Numbered from the stretch's first letter, positions 6,534 through 13,589 are shown. The stretch is 13,589 bases of DNA from Candidatus Bathyarchaeota archaeon (GCA_005884605.1 VBBE01000072.1:1-13589), one strand, 5' to 3'. Numbers and translations: made by a program. The notes: generated from the letters alone by a model not told the origin.

Positions 6534-7106
6534 CTAGCGCGACGCCGGGGTGATTGGTGCAACGTGTTTTGCCCAAATCTTCTTCTCACTTACTACAAAT
6601 CTACCTCCAAATGTCAAGAAAATGCTCGCAAGATTAGACCAAAGATAGGGAACCCCTAGCGCAACTGTCAAACCAAACAGAAGGGGAATCCTAACCAGCA
6701 GATCAGACGAGGAAACTGCGTTAAAGAGCAAGGCCTTCCGGACCAACCCTCCGGCAGAATCTCTCGACCTGAACACGAGGAAGTTGTTCAGTGCAAAGTT
6801 GACGAAAACAGCTGCCTGGCTACTGAGGATCGCGCTGATCAGGAAGTAAATCCCGTAGAATCCCGTCAACAAGAACAGTACAGACTGGTTGAGAAATATC
6901 CCTAATCCGCCCACGAAACCGAACTTGATCAGGATCCAAGCTATCGAGCCCCCAGTCTTTGGCTTGCGTGGAGGAGGCGGGAACATCCCGAAGCCGGAAG
7001 AGAAGCGAGTGTCCTTGAGCGCCGCTCGGTAAAGAGATTCCTGAGAGTACTGCCGGCGTGCCAGGACCTCTGTTAGAGGATTGATGGGACGGATCTCTGA
7101 ACTCAA
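6534..7106 (-). CDS. GtrA-family membrane protein
   Basis: This 190-residue protein has a GtrA-like domain at about residues 58-178: four hydrophobic segments including KFGFVGGLGIFLNQSVLFLL, a second near 82-100, FVNFALNNFLVFR after it, a third near 126-150, and a last one ending in FGGRFVVSEKKIW. GtrA proteins are thought to help move polyprenyl-linked sugars across the membrane or otherwise assist polysaccharide synthesis. The first 57 residues are an unusual soluble extension with a PPPP run near 43-46. Many GtrA domains are fused to or sit beside a glycosyltransferase; none is seen here. The start is TTG at 7106, since an in-frame TGA lies two codons upstream. The gene converges on thyX with a 16-bp gap. 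Confidence 0.82.
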   Translation of the reverse strand: MSSEIRPINPLTEVLARRQYSQESLYRAALKDTRFSSGFGMFPPPPRKPKTGGSIAWILIKFGFVGGLGIFLNQSVLFLLTGFYGIYFLISAILSSQAAVFVNFALNNFLVFRSRDSAGGLVRKALLFNAVSSSDLLVRIPLLFGLTVALGVPYLWSNLASIFLTFGGRFVVSEKKIWAKHVAPITPASR

Positions 7107-7246
7107 TAGTCAGCCGGCAATTCTAGCTAGATGCATTCCGCATGATATAACCGATACCCTCTCGGTCGACAATGCCTCGTACTATCGCGTGGACAAGAAG
7201 AGTTACAGGTTCTACGAGTTTTCGACTGGAGAGATTGACGGGAAAT

Positions 7247-10200
7247 CTACATTTGAGATGATGTTGCGATCATCGGCATTACAGGAAGTTGTTGTCCCGG
7301 CTCAACGAGTTCTTCGAATTCTCTTCTCGCCTTGTCCATCTTCGGATAGATGACCTCTCTGAAACCTGTCACCGCGAATTCATTGGGTCTGTATGGATCG
7401 TTGATGACCCTTAACGCTCTGAGAGCAAGATCATAGTTTGAGGACGCAGTCTTGAGATAGAATCCTATGACATCATCCTTGTACCAGTCGCGGAAGGCGC
7501 GTTCCTTCTTGTGCCATCCCCAGCTGTCGAGGAAAGTTCTGGTCCATTTCATGTGTTTGAAGATCCTCATCAGCCAGTTGTGCGCAAGCCACTGCGGCAG
7601 GTCGAACCTTAGTTGTTTGCCGAAGACCTCGAACTCTGGCCTGTTGATGTGCTCGTATGTTATCTTGTCACCATTCTCCTCGTCAATGTTATACCGTATC
7701 TTGTCCCTGTCCAGTTTCTCACCATCAGTCAAAAGGTGCGGAGTGTAGATCTCGTCCTTGATCGCCATTACCTTGTGAAGGTTCAGCACTGCTGTTTTCG
7801 TTGCTGCGTAGCCCTTGTCCTCCCTATCGTTCCTGAACACCTCGAGGACCTTGTCCACATATTTCTCGGCGTAGGGAAGCTCTCCCCACATTATGAGGTC
7901 GTATACTCTTCTAGCAATCGCTCTGTTCGTATCCTCATCCAGCCTCATCGTGGCAACGGTACTCTCGACGAGTCGTCGGTATTCGTCCGCGACCGTCTTT
8001 CCGCGCCAGAACATCCAGTAGGAATGGGAGAGCTGCTTGGCTTTCATGTCAAGAACGGACTGGGAAGTTTCCTTCGCTCCGAATAGAGTTAGGATACGCT
8101 CGTCAGCGACAATGTTCTTGAATTCCAGGAGGTCCGGTTCGATGGCCATTTTTCGTCCGAGGCGTAGAGCTTCCATGTTTCTAGTTCGCTGGCTCGGAGG
8201 GACTGTTTCTAGTATTGCATCGATCAGATTCTGTTCGCTGACTGGTATCAGTCCTTTCTGGAAAGCCGCGCCCAAGAGGATCATGTTGGTGAAGAGTTTG
8301 CTTCCGAAATAGAGTTCGGAAATCTCGCTAAGTCTTCCACCGAAGTACTCGTCGGAGTTAGTGTGTCTTCGAATATTCTCTTCCGCATCCGGAGGATAAT
8401 TCATCATCCCGGCCAGCATCGGAATGGTCGGGACAACGGTCGTGTTCACCACTGCGGTGGTGTGAACCTGGCTCGCGTATACGAGACTTCTCTCCGCCTC
8501 AAGCATGTCCACGCCCATCAAGAGATCCGCCTTGCCGTTGGGAACGATGGTTGAGATCTTGGCTTTTCCATCCGAGTAAAGTACGTGAGCTGAGACAGCT
8601 CCGTTTCTGATTGCAAGTCCTTTCTTATCGTTGAACCGGACATGATATCCTTCCTTGGTTCCGGCTCGAGCAAGAACCGACGACATCACACCAACGCCCA
8701 TTCCACCCACGCCGCTGATGAATATCTTCCAAGTATCAGTGAAGCGGTTTGGAGAAGGCTGCGGGATATTTTCGAGCGAGATCTTCTTGACCCGTGATCT
8801 CGGCGGTCTGTTTCGTGTAACTATAACCTTCTCGAAGGACGGGCAAGCCATTACCTTAGTGCAGTAAGTGTCGGACACACAAATGGACTGGTCAATCCCA
8901 ATCTTCTCGCCATAGTCAGTGTTGACTATGGTTAATCCGGGGCAGCCGGTGTTCTTTGTGCACTCGCGGCAGTTCTCGCAGACCTCTTGTGATATGTTGA
9001 CGAATGTCTCTTTCTTGATGAAACCCTGTCTCTCAATGATCCTGTTTCTTTCCGAACGCTTTCGCTTGTGAAATGTAATCCCGCACTCTTTGTCGGCTAT
9101 GATGACCTTGACGCCGGGTTTTTCGAAGACCTTGTCCAGTTCTTTCATGTACTTCTCCCGGTTTGACGGAGGCATTTTCTTCACGTAGATCTGGCCTTGT
9201 CCCATAGCTCGTACGATGCTCTCGATGTCTTGTGGGGTTGTCTTGTCGCCCATCAGGTTGTGGCCTGACTCCGGTGTGGGCTGGTGGCCTGTCATCGCGG
9301 TGTTCTTGTTGTCGAGAATGAGATAGAGGATGTCCTGTCCTTCTTTGATCGAGTTGGAGATCGCAGTCATTCCCCTCCAGAAGAACGTGGAGTCGCCCAT
9401 CATCGCGTACTGCTTGTTGGTCACGAACGGGTCCATCCCGGCCCCCGCAGCACCGCCTAGGGACATTGCCGTTAGATTGTGCATTTCCCCGAAGGGAGGG
9501 AGGAACGACATCGAGTAACATCCGATGTCGCCGTGTGCGAAGATGTCTTTGTGCTCAGGTGTATCTCTTAGAGAGTGAACTGCGCTGAGAGTTTCCCTGT
9601 GGGGGCAGCCGGCGCAGAAGCCCGGAGATCGAGGCGGAACTATGAACCCGTAGGCTTTGATCTCAGCTAGCAGGTCAAGTTCGGTGTGGATCTTCTTCTG
9701 GTCGATCTTGGCGGCGGGATCACCGATCTCCAAGACCAGGTTCCCAACCTTCTCGATGAGGTTTGATGGGGTGAGGCCGCTCTCTTCCGGAAATCCATCG
9801 CCTTGAGGAAAGAACTTACCCCAGACTTTCGGCATGTTGGAGATCTTTCCTTCTTGCACCAGGTCATCAAGGATAGTCTTGACCTGGTTCTCTATCGCTG
9901 GACTCTTCTCCTCGACAACGACAATATTCTCGACTTTCTTGGATAGCTCGCCAACGATGTTGGACTCAAGAGGATAGGTTACTGCAGGTTTCAGAATCGG
10001 GAATTGCTCGTCCAGTCCCAGCTCCCAGAGAGCTTGTTCAAGATAGCTGTAGGATATGCCTGCTGCTATGAATCCGATCCGGTGCTTCCGACCATCGTCG
10101 TAGAGTATCTTGTCTAGCTTGTGATCGCGAACATACTCATGCACCTTTGGAAATCTATCTCTGACAATTTCCTTCTCCAGATCCCAGGTGTTCGGAGGGA

Positions 10201-10864
10201 TACTGACTCTCCGTTTGATATCGACTTTTGAGATATCGAGTGTAATCGGATTCTTGAAGGTAATTTCTGAGGGCTGGTTTTCCGAAAGAATGACGCTACC
10301 ACCGCCCTCGGCCAGGTATGTGGTAATGAGATAGCCTACGACTAAGTTCGAATATTGCGAGAGTCTGAGTCCTTCTCCAATCCAGTCTTTGACCTCTTGT
10401 GGAGTGCTCGGCTCGATGATCGCCATCTTGAGATGCTCCATAAGCTGGCGACTGTCACCTGCGACCTGAGTACTGGAAGCATGCGGGTCGTCGCCACAGA
10501 CAACAAGGGCACCGCCTCTCCTCCCGCTCAAGCCTAGCTTGTCAGCATAGTTGATGATGTTGATGGGGTCCGCAGCGACGTTGAGGCCAACGCTCTTCAT
10601 CACCGCCACAGCGTTAACGCCGACATCCAATGCGCCGTTGAGCGCGGCAGCACCTTGGGACTCGTCGTTCGTCATTTCTCCCCATAATCCGCATTCTCTG
10701 AGAATCTCTGCGTTCTCTTCCAGAATCGTGAAAACTTCTGCGACAGGCGAGCCAGGGTAGCCCGCCATCAAGCCGACTTTGCTCTCAAGCGCTCCCTTGA
10801 CTATTAGCTCGTTTCCGTTGAAAGCGTTGATACCGGACCCTTGGACAAAACGTTTGTCCGACAT
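7247..10864 (-). CDS. Indolepyruvate ferredoxin oxidoreductase, single-chain IorA-IorB fusion
   Basis: This 1205-residue cytoplasmic enzyme would oxidise aryl pyruvates with coenzyme A, passing electrons to ferredoxin. Domains in order: the pyrimidine-binding/alpha domain (about 10-200, with GYPGSP at 35-40), a linker domain (about 260-340), the thiamine-diphosphate domain (about 415-590: CAGCPHRETLSAVHS, GDIGCYS, MGDSTFFW...DNKNTAMTG), a ferredoxin-like cysteine region (Cys629, 632, 635, 641, then Cys662, 668, 674 followed by Pro), the gamma/IorB domain (about 712-900, with GVGGMGVGVMSSVLA), and a C-terminal DUF6537-like region (about 930-1160). The seven-cysteine spacing and C-terminal domain match the long bacterial-type enzyme, not the two-gene archaeal IorA plus IorB. 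The substrate preference is inferred from the family. Start ATG 10864 follows a TATA-like CTTATCTA. It appears monocistronic. Confidence 0.93.
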   Translation of the reverse strand: MSDKRFVQGSGINAFNGNELIVKGALESKVGLMAGYPGSPVAEVFTILEENAEILRECGLWGEMTNDESQGAAALNGALDVGVNAVAVMKSVGLNVAADPINIINYADKLGLSGRRGGALVVCGDDPHASSTQVAGDSRQLMEHLKMAIIEPSTPQEVKDWIGEGLRLSQYSNLVVGYLITTYLAEGGGSVILSENQPSEITFKNPITLDISKVDIKRRVSIPPNTWDLEKEIVRDRFPKVHEYVRDHKLDKILYDDGRKHRIGFIAAGISYSYLEQALWELGLDEQFPILKPAVTYPLESNIVGELSKKVENIVVVEEKSPAIENQVKTILDDLVQEGKISNMPKVWGKFFPQGDGFPEESGLTPSNLIEKVGNLVLEIGDPAAKIDQKKIHTELDLLAEIKAYGFIVPPRSPGFCAGCPHRETLSAVHSLRDTPEHKDIFAHGDIGCYSMSFLPPFGEMHNLTAMSLGGAAGAGMDPFVTNKQYAMMGDSTFFWRGMTAISNSIKEGQDILYLILDNKNTAMTGHQPTPESGHNLMGDKTTPQDIESIVRAMGQGQIYVKKMPPSNREKYMKELDKVFEKPGVKVIIADKECGITFHKRKRSERNRIIERQGFIKKETFVNISQEVCENCRECTKNTGCPGLTIVNTDYGEKIGIDQSICVSDTYCTKVMACPSFEKVIVTRNRPPRSRVKKISLENIPQPSPNRFTDTWKIFISGVGGMGVGVMSSVLARAGTKEGYHVRFNDKKGLAIRNGAVSAHVLYSDGKAKISTIVPNGKADLLMGVDMLEAERSLVYASQVHTTAVVNTTVVPTIPMLAGMMNYPPDAEENIRRHTNSDEYFGGRLSEISELYFGSKLFTNMILLGAAFQKGLIPVSEQNLIDAILETVPPSQRTRNMEALRLGRKMAIEPDLLEFKNIVADERILTLFGAKETSQSVLDMKAKQLSHSYWMFWRGKTVADEYRRLVESTVATMRLDEDTNRAIARRVYDLIMWGELPYAEKYVDKVLEVFRNDREDKGYAATKTAVLNLHKVMAIKDEIYTPHLLTDGEKLDRDKIRYNIDEENGDKITYEHINRPEFEVFGKQLRFDLPQWLAHNWLMRIFKHMKWTRTFLDSWGWHKKERAFRDWYKDDVIGFYLKTASSNYDLALRALRVINDPYRPNEFAVTGFREVIYPKMDKARREFEELVEPGQQLPVMPMIATSSQM

Positions 10865-10899
10865 TACATCACGTGGGTAGCCGTATAGTATCCTGGGGT

Positions 10900-10918
10900 C
10901 GGGCTGTAGATAAGCCCG
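10900..10918. promoter_or_regulatory. Inverted repeat overlapping a TATA-like box upstream of the oxidoreductase
   Basis: CGGGCT (10900-10905) and AGCCCG (10913-10918) are perfect complements around a 7-base centre. On the minus strand the right arm and centre include CTTATCTA (10914-10907), centred about 46 bp before the ATG at 10864, a suitable place for a TATA box. A dyad over the TATA box is what an archaeal repressor site often looks like. Inference from layout only. Confidence 0.4.
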
Positions 10919-11061
10919 TTGTTCAGTTTGTGGACAAATAAGCTGACAATCGTTTGCATGCGCCTCGCCGCAGCATCAGAACGTCCACGACACCATATGA
11001 TGCGTTTTTCACACAGCGGGCCATTCCATAAGCGGAGAAGGGGTTCTGCGGGAATATTCTA

Positions 11062-12096
11062 GTGGGAAAATCCCTACAAACAACCCATAACACAACGGCA
11101 CCATCATCTGGAAAAAGTGGCCTCGCGTTGAGAATGCTCTTTCTTCTCGGAATCCTTCTTGTCATGACCACATGGTTCAACCCAGCATCAAACACTCATG
11201 CGGCCACGGGTGCGGAAATTCCAACAGAAGGCGGCACTTGGACAAACCCAACCATCAGTATTGTGATTACTCCCGCATCAAACATGCCCTGGTTCGAGGC
11301 GTCATATACGTATGATGTGAACTATGCGATTACCCGCTGGGCTAAGTCGATCATCGCGTACACGGATGCCTACGGTTCGTATTACCTTCGCAAACTGAGC
11401 TTTGTAACGTGCGTTTCGGGTGTCAACGACACGTTGTGCGGCACTCCGGACATTAGGGTCCAGTTCATCCAGTCGTTTGGATCGGAGTCGGCTGGGTTGG
11501 GGCTGACTTCGCTGCGGATTCAACAGAATTCAGGAATCTTCGTGATCCCAACAACTACGACACTCGCGGCGTATGATCCGACCAACACGACTCAGTTGAC
11601 CGATACGGACATGATCAATATTGCCGGCCATGAGTTTGGGCATGCTCTCGGTCTCAACCACGCAACTGTATCAATAACAGATGATGGGACTTTTGAGCTC
11701 ATGTTCCTGTCCTACGGGCAGGCAGTGGGGAATCCGAGGAATTCTCTGGAAGCGCCGTCAACCTTGGACATGTATGCGTTATCGAACGTCTACGATTGGT
11801 TGGTCAATCCTTCGGGCTTCAGCGGGACAGGACATTTCGCCACCGTCTACTCGTTGCCTCCGGGAATCGCGTATGGGTCCGTGTATCCGTATTCCGAGCA
11901 GATTCAAACTCTTCAGGACTCTATCAACCAGTTGAGGCTTGAGATCTTGATAGTGGCTGTCGTTGCTGGTTTTCTGCTTGCTGTAGCTTTGGTACTCGGA
12001 ATCCTGTTGGCTCGGAAGAAACCGGATCAAGCTCAGACCGTTTCTTGGCAAATTGTAGGACCTCCCGCGCCTGTTGAGGGTATGTGGGTATTCTGA
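11062..12096 (+). CDS. Matrixin-like metzincin metalloprotease, membrane-anchored
   Basis: This 344-residue protein carries the metzincin zinc motif HEFGHALGLNH at residues 190-200 (three zinc-binding His and the catalytic Glu191), with a probable Met-turn at FELMF (Met214). Matrixins are secreted endopeptidases. A basic N-terminal region (GKSGLALR) and hydrophobic stretch (about 25-37) followed by NPASNTHAATG look like a signal peptide. A second hydrophobic segment at about 294-317 followed by ARKKPDQ anchors the protein, so the catalytic domain (about 50-280) would face outside. Cys117 and Cys126 could form a disulfide. The GTG at 11062 is chosen because it keeps positive charges before the hydrophobic core; ATG at 11134 would start right at the core. 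It is divergent from the oxidoreductase. The natural substrate is unknown. Confidence 0.85.
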   Translation: MGKSLQTTHNTTAPSSGKSGLALRMLFLLGILLVMTTWFNPASNTHAATGAEIPTEGGTWTNPTISIVITPASNMPWFEASYTYDVNYAITRWAKSIIAYTDAYGSYYLRKLSFVTCVSGVNDTLCGTPDIRVQFIQSFGSESAGLGLTSLRIQQNSGIFVIPTTTTLAAYDPTNTTQLTDTDMINIAGHEFGHALGLNHATVSITDDGTFELMFLSYGQAVGNPRNSLEAPSTLDMYALSNVYDWLVNPSGFSGTGHFATVYSLPPGIAYGSVYPYSEQIQTLQDSINQLRLEILIVAVVAGFLLAVALVLGILLARKKPDQAQTVSWQIVGPPAPVEGMWVF

Positions 12097-12109
12097 GAAA
12101 TGATTGGAA

Positions 12110-12130
12110 GGCGTTGAATTTGGCAATGCC
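12110..12130 (+). terminator. Hairpin just after the protease stop codon
   Basis: GGCGTTG (12110-12116) can pair with CAATGCC (12124-12130), seven pairs with one G-U, around a 7-base loop, 14 bp after the TGA. No T tract follows directly, so it may be a 3'-end stabilising structure and not a true terminator. Confidence 0.25.
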
Positions 12131-12237
12131 CCAATTCTCGCACCTGCGAAGTTGGAAATCTTTCCGGTCACTTGTTTGAGCGGTTTATCTCCGTTTCCTG
12201 AGGGCTAGAAGTCTTTTCCTGCTATTACGATAGTAAC

Positions 12238-12246
12238 ATTTTTATC
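12238..12246 (+). promoter_or_regulatory. Candidate TATA box for the small secreted protein
   Basis: ATTTTTATC is centred about 37 bp before the GTG at 12280, giving a predicted leader of roughly ten nt. It resembles the CTTTTATC box before the ThyX pair. Confidence 0.4.
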
Positions 12247-12279
12247 TCAACACGCCGTTGCCACCTACGACGAAAAACA

Positions 12280-12570
12280 GTGACGCCATCTAGACTTTTC
12301 TTAATGCTGGCAATTGTATCTCTTGCAGCAATACCATTCCTCGCGAGACCGGTCGCAGCCCACACTAATACGGGCACATCGGGACAGCCGAACCAGAGTT
12401 GTCAATCAGTTTTTCCAACCGGGCCCCTATCTCCGGCAGGCTTCAATACCAACGGGTTCAGTGTAGCGGATACTCATTACGCGGGCAATGGAGAGACCAC
12501 TCAAACCCCGGCAAACTCGGCAGCTGTCTCGCAGTATGACGTCGCATGCTTCCAAGTCGCTCAACACTAG
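12280..12570 (+). CDS. Small secreted protein with two conserved-looking cysteines
   Basis: This 96-residue protein starts with a typical signal peptide: SR, a hydrophobic core (LFLMLAIVSLAAIPFLA) and a probable cleavage after RPVAA (about residue 27). The mature part of some 69 residues is rich in Asn, Gly, Ser and Thr, with GQPNQSCQ near residue 36 and SQYDVACFQ near 84. Cys41 and Cys90 could form a disulfide joining its ends. From memory, similar short exported proteins with a GxPNQSC...GFN..GF...YAG...SQYDVACF pattern occur in soil bacteria, without a known role; I cannot verify this here. The GTG start is supported by the signal peptide and the TATA-like box 37 bp upstream. It follows the exported protease by 183 bp but probably has its own promoter. 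Confidence 0.72.
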   Translation: MTPSRLFLMLAIVSLAAIPFLARPVAAHTNTGTSGQPNQSCQSVFPTGPLSPAGFNTNGFSVADTHYAGNGETTQTPANSAAVSQYDVACFQVAQH

Positions 12571-12583
12571 AACCTCACCACTA

Positions 12584-12599
12584 CCCCCCTTCTTTTTCC
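12584..12599 (+). terminator. Pyrimidine/T-rich tract, possible archaeal terminator
   Basis: A run of C residues followed by TTCTTTTTCC lies 14 bp after the stop of the small secreted protein. Archaeal RNA polymerase can stop at T-rich tracts without a hairpin; the T5 run is short, so this is tentative. Confidence 0.3.
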
Positions 12600-12664
12600 A
12601 ATCATCGGTTTAGCGATCAATCGTATCCGACATTATCCACATCTCTTCCCGCGACCAACCCGAG

Positions 12665-12672
12665 TCTTATTT
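12665..12672 (+). promoter_or_regulatory. Candidate TATA box for the YciI-like gene (leaderless)
   Basis: TCTTATTT is centred about 27 bp before the ATG at 12696, the spacing expected when transcription starts at the start codon. This supports 12696 over upstream in-frame starts. Confidence 0.35.
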
Positions 12673-12695
12673 GGCCATCAGCACGGGGTCAAGAT

Positions 12696-13050
12696 ATGGA
12701 ATTCGACAGATTCTCGATAGCTCTGTTAGTGCTCCGTCCTGATCGCCCGCGTCTTGACAAGGAAGCGGAGGCTGAGTTGCAAGATGCTCACATGGCTCAC
12801 CTCGCGGATCATGAAGCTGGCTATTTGCTCGCGGCAGGTCCTCTTCTCGGAGGACCGGACGAGGCTTTTCGCGGGCTGACTATCTTGAACGTCGAACCTG
12901 AAAAGGCTCGGTTGTTAAAGGAGCAGGATCCTGCAGTCCCCTGCCGGGCGGTTCTCGGTCAAAGTATTACTCTGGATGATGCTACGGGGCGCGATGCACT
13001 TTTCTCACACGCGCTTCCCCCGCTCGATGATGGAGGCCGATTCAGACTGA
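12696..13050 (+). pseudogene. YciI-like (YCII-related) gene with a one-base frameshift
   Basis: From ATG 12696 the frame reads FDRFSIALLVLRPDRP, then LQDAHMAHLADHEAGYLLAAGPL and RGLTILNVEPEKARLLKEQDPAVP, a clear YCII-related domain with its conserved His and GPL turn. After that the frame turns unlike the family. The family-like end (AGRFSVKVLLWMMLRGAMHFS, then RFPRSMMEA) continues in another frame to a TGA at 13048-13050. Dropping one base at the CCCC run 12938-12941 joins the two into a 117-residue protein. Without correction the frame runs on to 13082. YCII-like proteins are small dimeric enzymes or accessory proteins of mostly unknown function. The upstream extension of this frame to 12546 is not coding-like. 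The frameshift may be a sequencing error in the C run. Confidence 0.85.
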
Positions 13051-13082
13051 ACAACAGTTACCGACGCCTGGGACAGATGTAG

Positions 13083-13589
13083 CTGCAGATCTACATCGCG
13101 ATGCTTCGAGGAATCAATGTAGGTGGTAAGAAAATTGTCAGGATGGAAAACCTCCGGGCATCATTTGAGGCGTTGGGGTTCGGCCGGGTCAAAACGTATG
13201 TTCAGAGCGGAAACGTAATCTTCGAAGTTCCGAAAACCTCATCGGATGATCTGTCTAAGGCCATCGCAGAGAAGGTTTCGGAGGATTTTGGTTTTCCGAT
13301 TCCCGTGGTTGTGAGAACCTCAGACGAGATGGGAAAAATCGTTGGAGGCAACCCGTTCCTGAACGAAAGGGGATTGGATCCTTTCAAGCTTCACATCACA
13401 TTCTTGGCGGCACTGCCGGCGAAGAACGCGAAGGAGAGAATGGATGCGTTGAATGCGGGCCATGATCAATTCCTTATAAGTGGTCGAGAAATCTATCTCT
13501 ATTGTCCTGATGGTTATGGGATAACCAGACTTTCCAACAATGCTATAGAAAAGGCGTTGTCGGTCGGAGCGACAACGAGGAACTGGAAA
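13083..13589 (+). CDS. DUF1697 protein, 3'-truncated by the window
   Basis: The frame 13083-13589 gives 169 residues matching DUF1697: QIYIAMLRGINVGGKK, then ENLRASFEALGF, VKTYVQSGNVIFEV, NPFL, KLHITFLA and finally TRNWK. Full proteins are about 180 residues, so only the last ten or so are missing. Function is unknown. The start is odd. The family normally starts a few residues before the YIA segment; the codons there are ATG (13077), TAG (13080), CTG (13083). Either CTG is used, or the ATG at 13101 is used giving a protein lacking the first strand, or the TAG is an error or mutation of a sense codon. It follows the corrected end of the YciI-like gene by about 30 bp, so the two are probably co-transcribed. 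Confidence 0.85.
   Translation, partial: MQIYIAMLRGINVGGKKIVRMENLRASFEALGFGRVKTYVQSGNVIFEVPKTSSDDLSKAIAEKVSEDFGFPIPVVVRTSDEMGKIVGGNPFLNERGLDPFKLHITFLAALPAKNAKERMDALNAGHDQFLISGREIYLYCPDGYGITRLSNNAIEKALSVGATTRNWK

Noticed and set aside
9033..9521. Minus-strand 162-residue open frame inside the oxidoreductase
   Set aside because: It is a shadow of the thiamine-diphosphate domain, low in hydrophobic residues and rich in Arg, Asp and Gln; the long frame is strongly family-like throughout.
10973..11009. GCATCA ... TGATGC pairing followed by GTTTTT, resembling a plus-strand terminator
   Set aside because: The spacer between the arms is 19 nt and no plus-strand gene lies upstream to be terminated; chance pairing is likely.
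12546..12695. Upstream extension of the YciI-like frame to 12546
   Set aside because: It overlaps the end of the secreted protein, reads as proline/serine-rich non-domain sequence, and covers a pyrimidine tract and a TATA-like box; the YCII domain starts at the ATG at 12696.
13077..13085. Pyrrolysine use at the TAG in the DUF1697 gene
   Set aside because: Nothing in the window supports a Pyl system and DUF1697 has no known use of it; a base error or mutation is simpler.

Overview
The window looks archaeal. It opens inside the 3' end of an A/V-type ATP synthase operon (subunit B, interrupted by an intein, then subunit D). Many genes use GTG or TTG starts, and T-rich TATA-like boxes lie roughly 27-47 bp upstream of several starts, which fits short-leader or leaderless transcripts. 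Thymidylate is made by ThyX, not ThyA. Base composition is balanced (about half G+C by eye). Several accessory genes (fused indolepyruvate ferredoxin oxidoreductase, SRPBCC, YciI-like, DUF1697, a small secreted protein) belong to families I associate mainly with bacteria. A soil or sediment archaeon of the TACK group (Bathyarchaeia/Nitrososphaeria-like) is my best guess, at low confidence.

Layout. 2-1866 (+): 3' part of atpB with the C-terminal half of an intein, then atpD overlapping it. 1905-5114 (-): a small membrane protein, an SRPBCC gene broken by a perfect 112-bp tandem duplication, a CPA2-type cation/proton antiporter, an unrecognised 127-residue protein, and a cysteine-rich zinc-ribbon protein. 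5322-6517 (+): two adjacent ThyX-family genes 8 bp apart; the first has the GHxxxxEH flavin-site motif but no RHRx7S motif, the second the reverse. 6534-7106 (-): a GtrA-family membrane protein. 7247-10864 (-): a 1205-residue single-chain IorA-IorB-DUF6537 2-oxoacid:ferredoxin oxidoreductase. 11062-12570 (+): a membrane-anchored matrixin-like metalloprotease and a small secreted protein. 12696-13589 (+): a frameshifted YciI-like gene and a DUF1697 gene that runs off the window and has a stop codon just after its natural ATG.

How the genes relate. The ATP synthase and the antiporter both concern ion gradients. The oxidoreductase would give reduced ferredoxin and acyl-CoA from aryl pyruvates during amino-acid catabolism. 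The exported protease and the small secreted protein act at the cell surface. The most interesting unit is the ThyX pair, which looks like a two-subunit thymidylate synthase whose conserved active-site motifs are divided between two polypeptides. Three apparent lesions (the duplication, a one-base frameshift and a premature amber codon) sit in accessory genes and may be real decay or consensus/assembly error. No gap between genes exceeds 300 bp; the largest are 5115-5321, 10865-11061 and 12097-12279, each holding promoter-like elements. I see no tRNA, rRNA, CRISPR array or insertion sequence.
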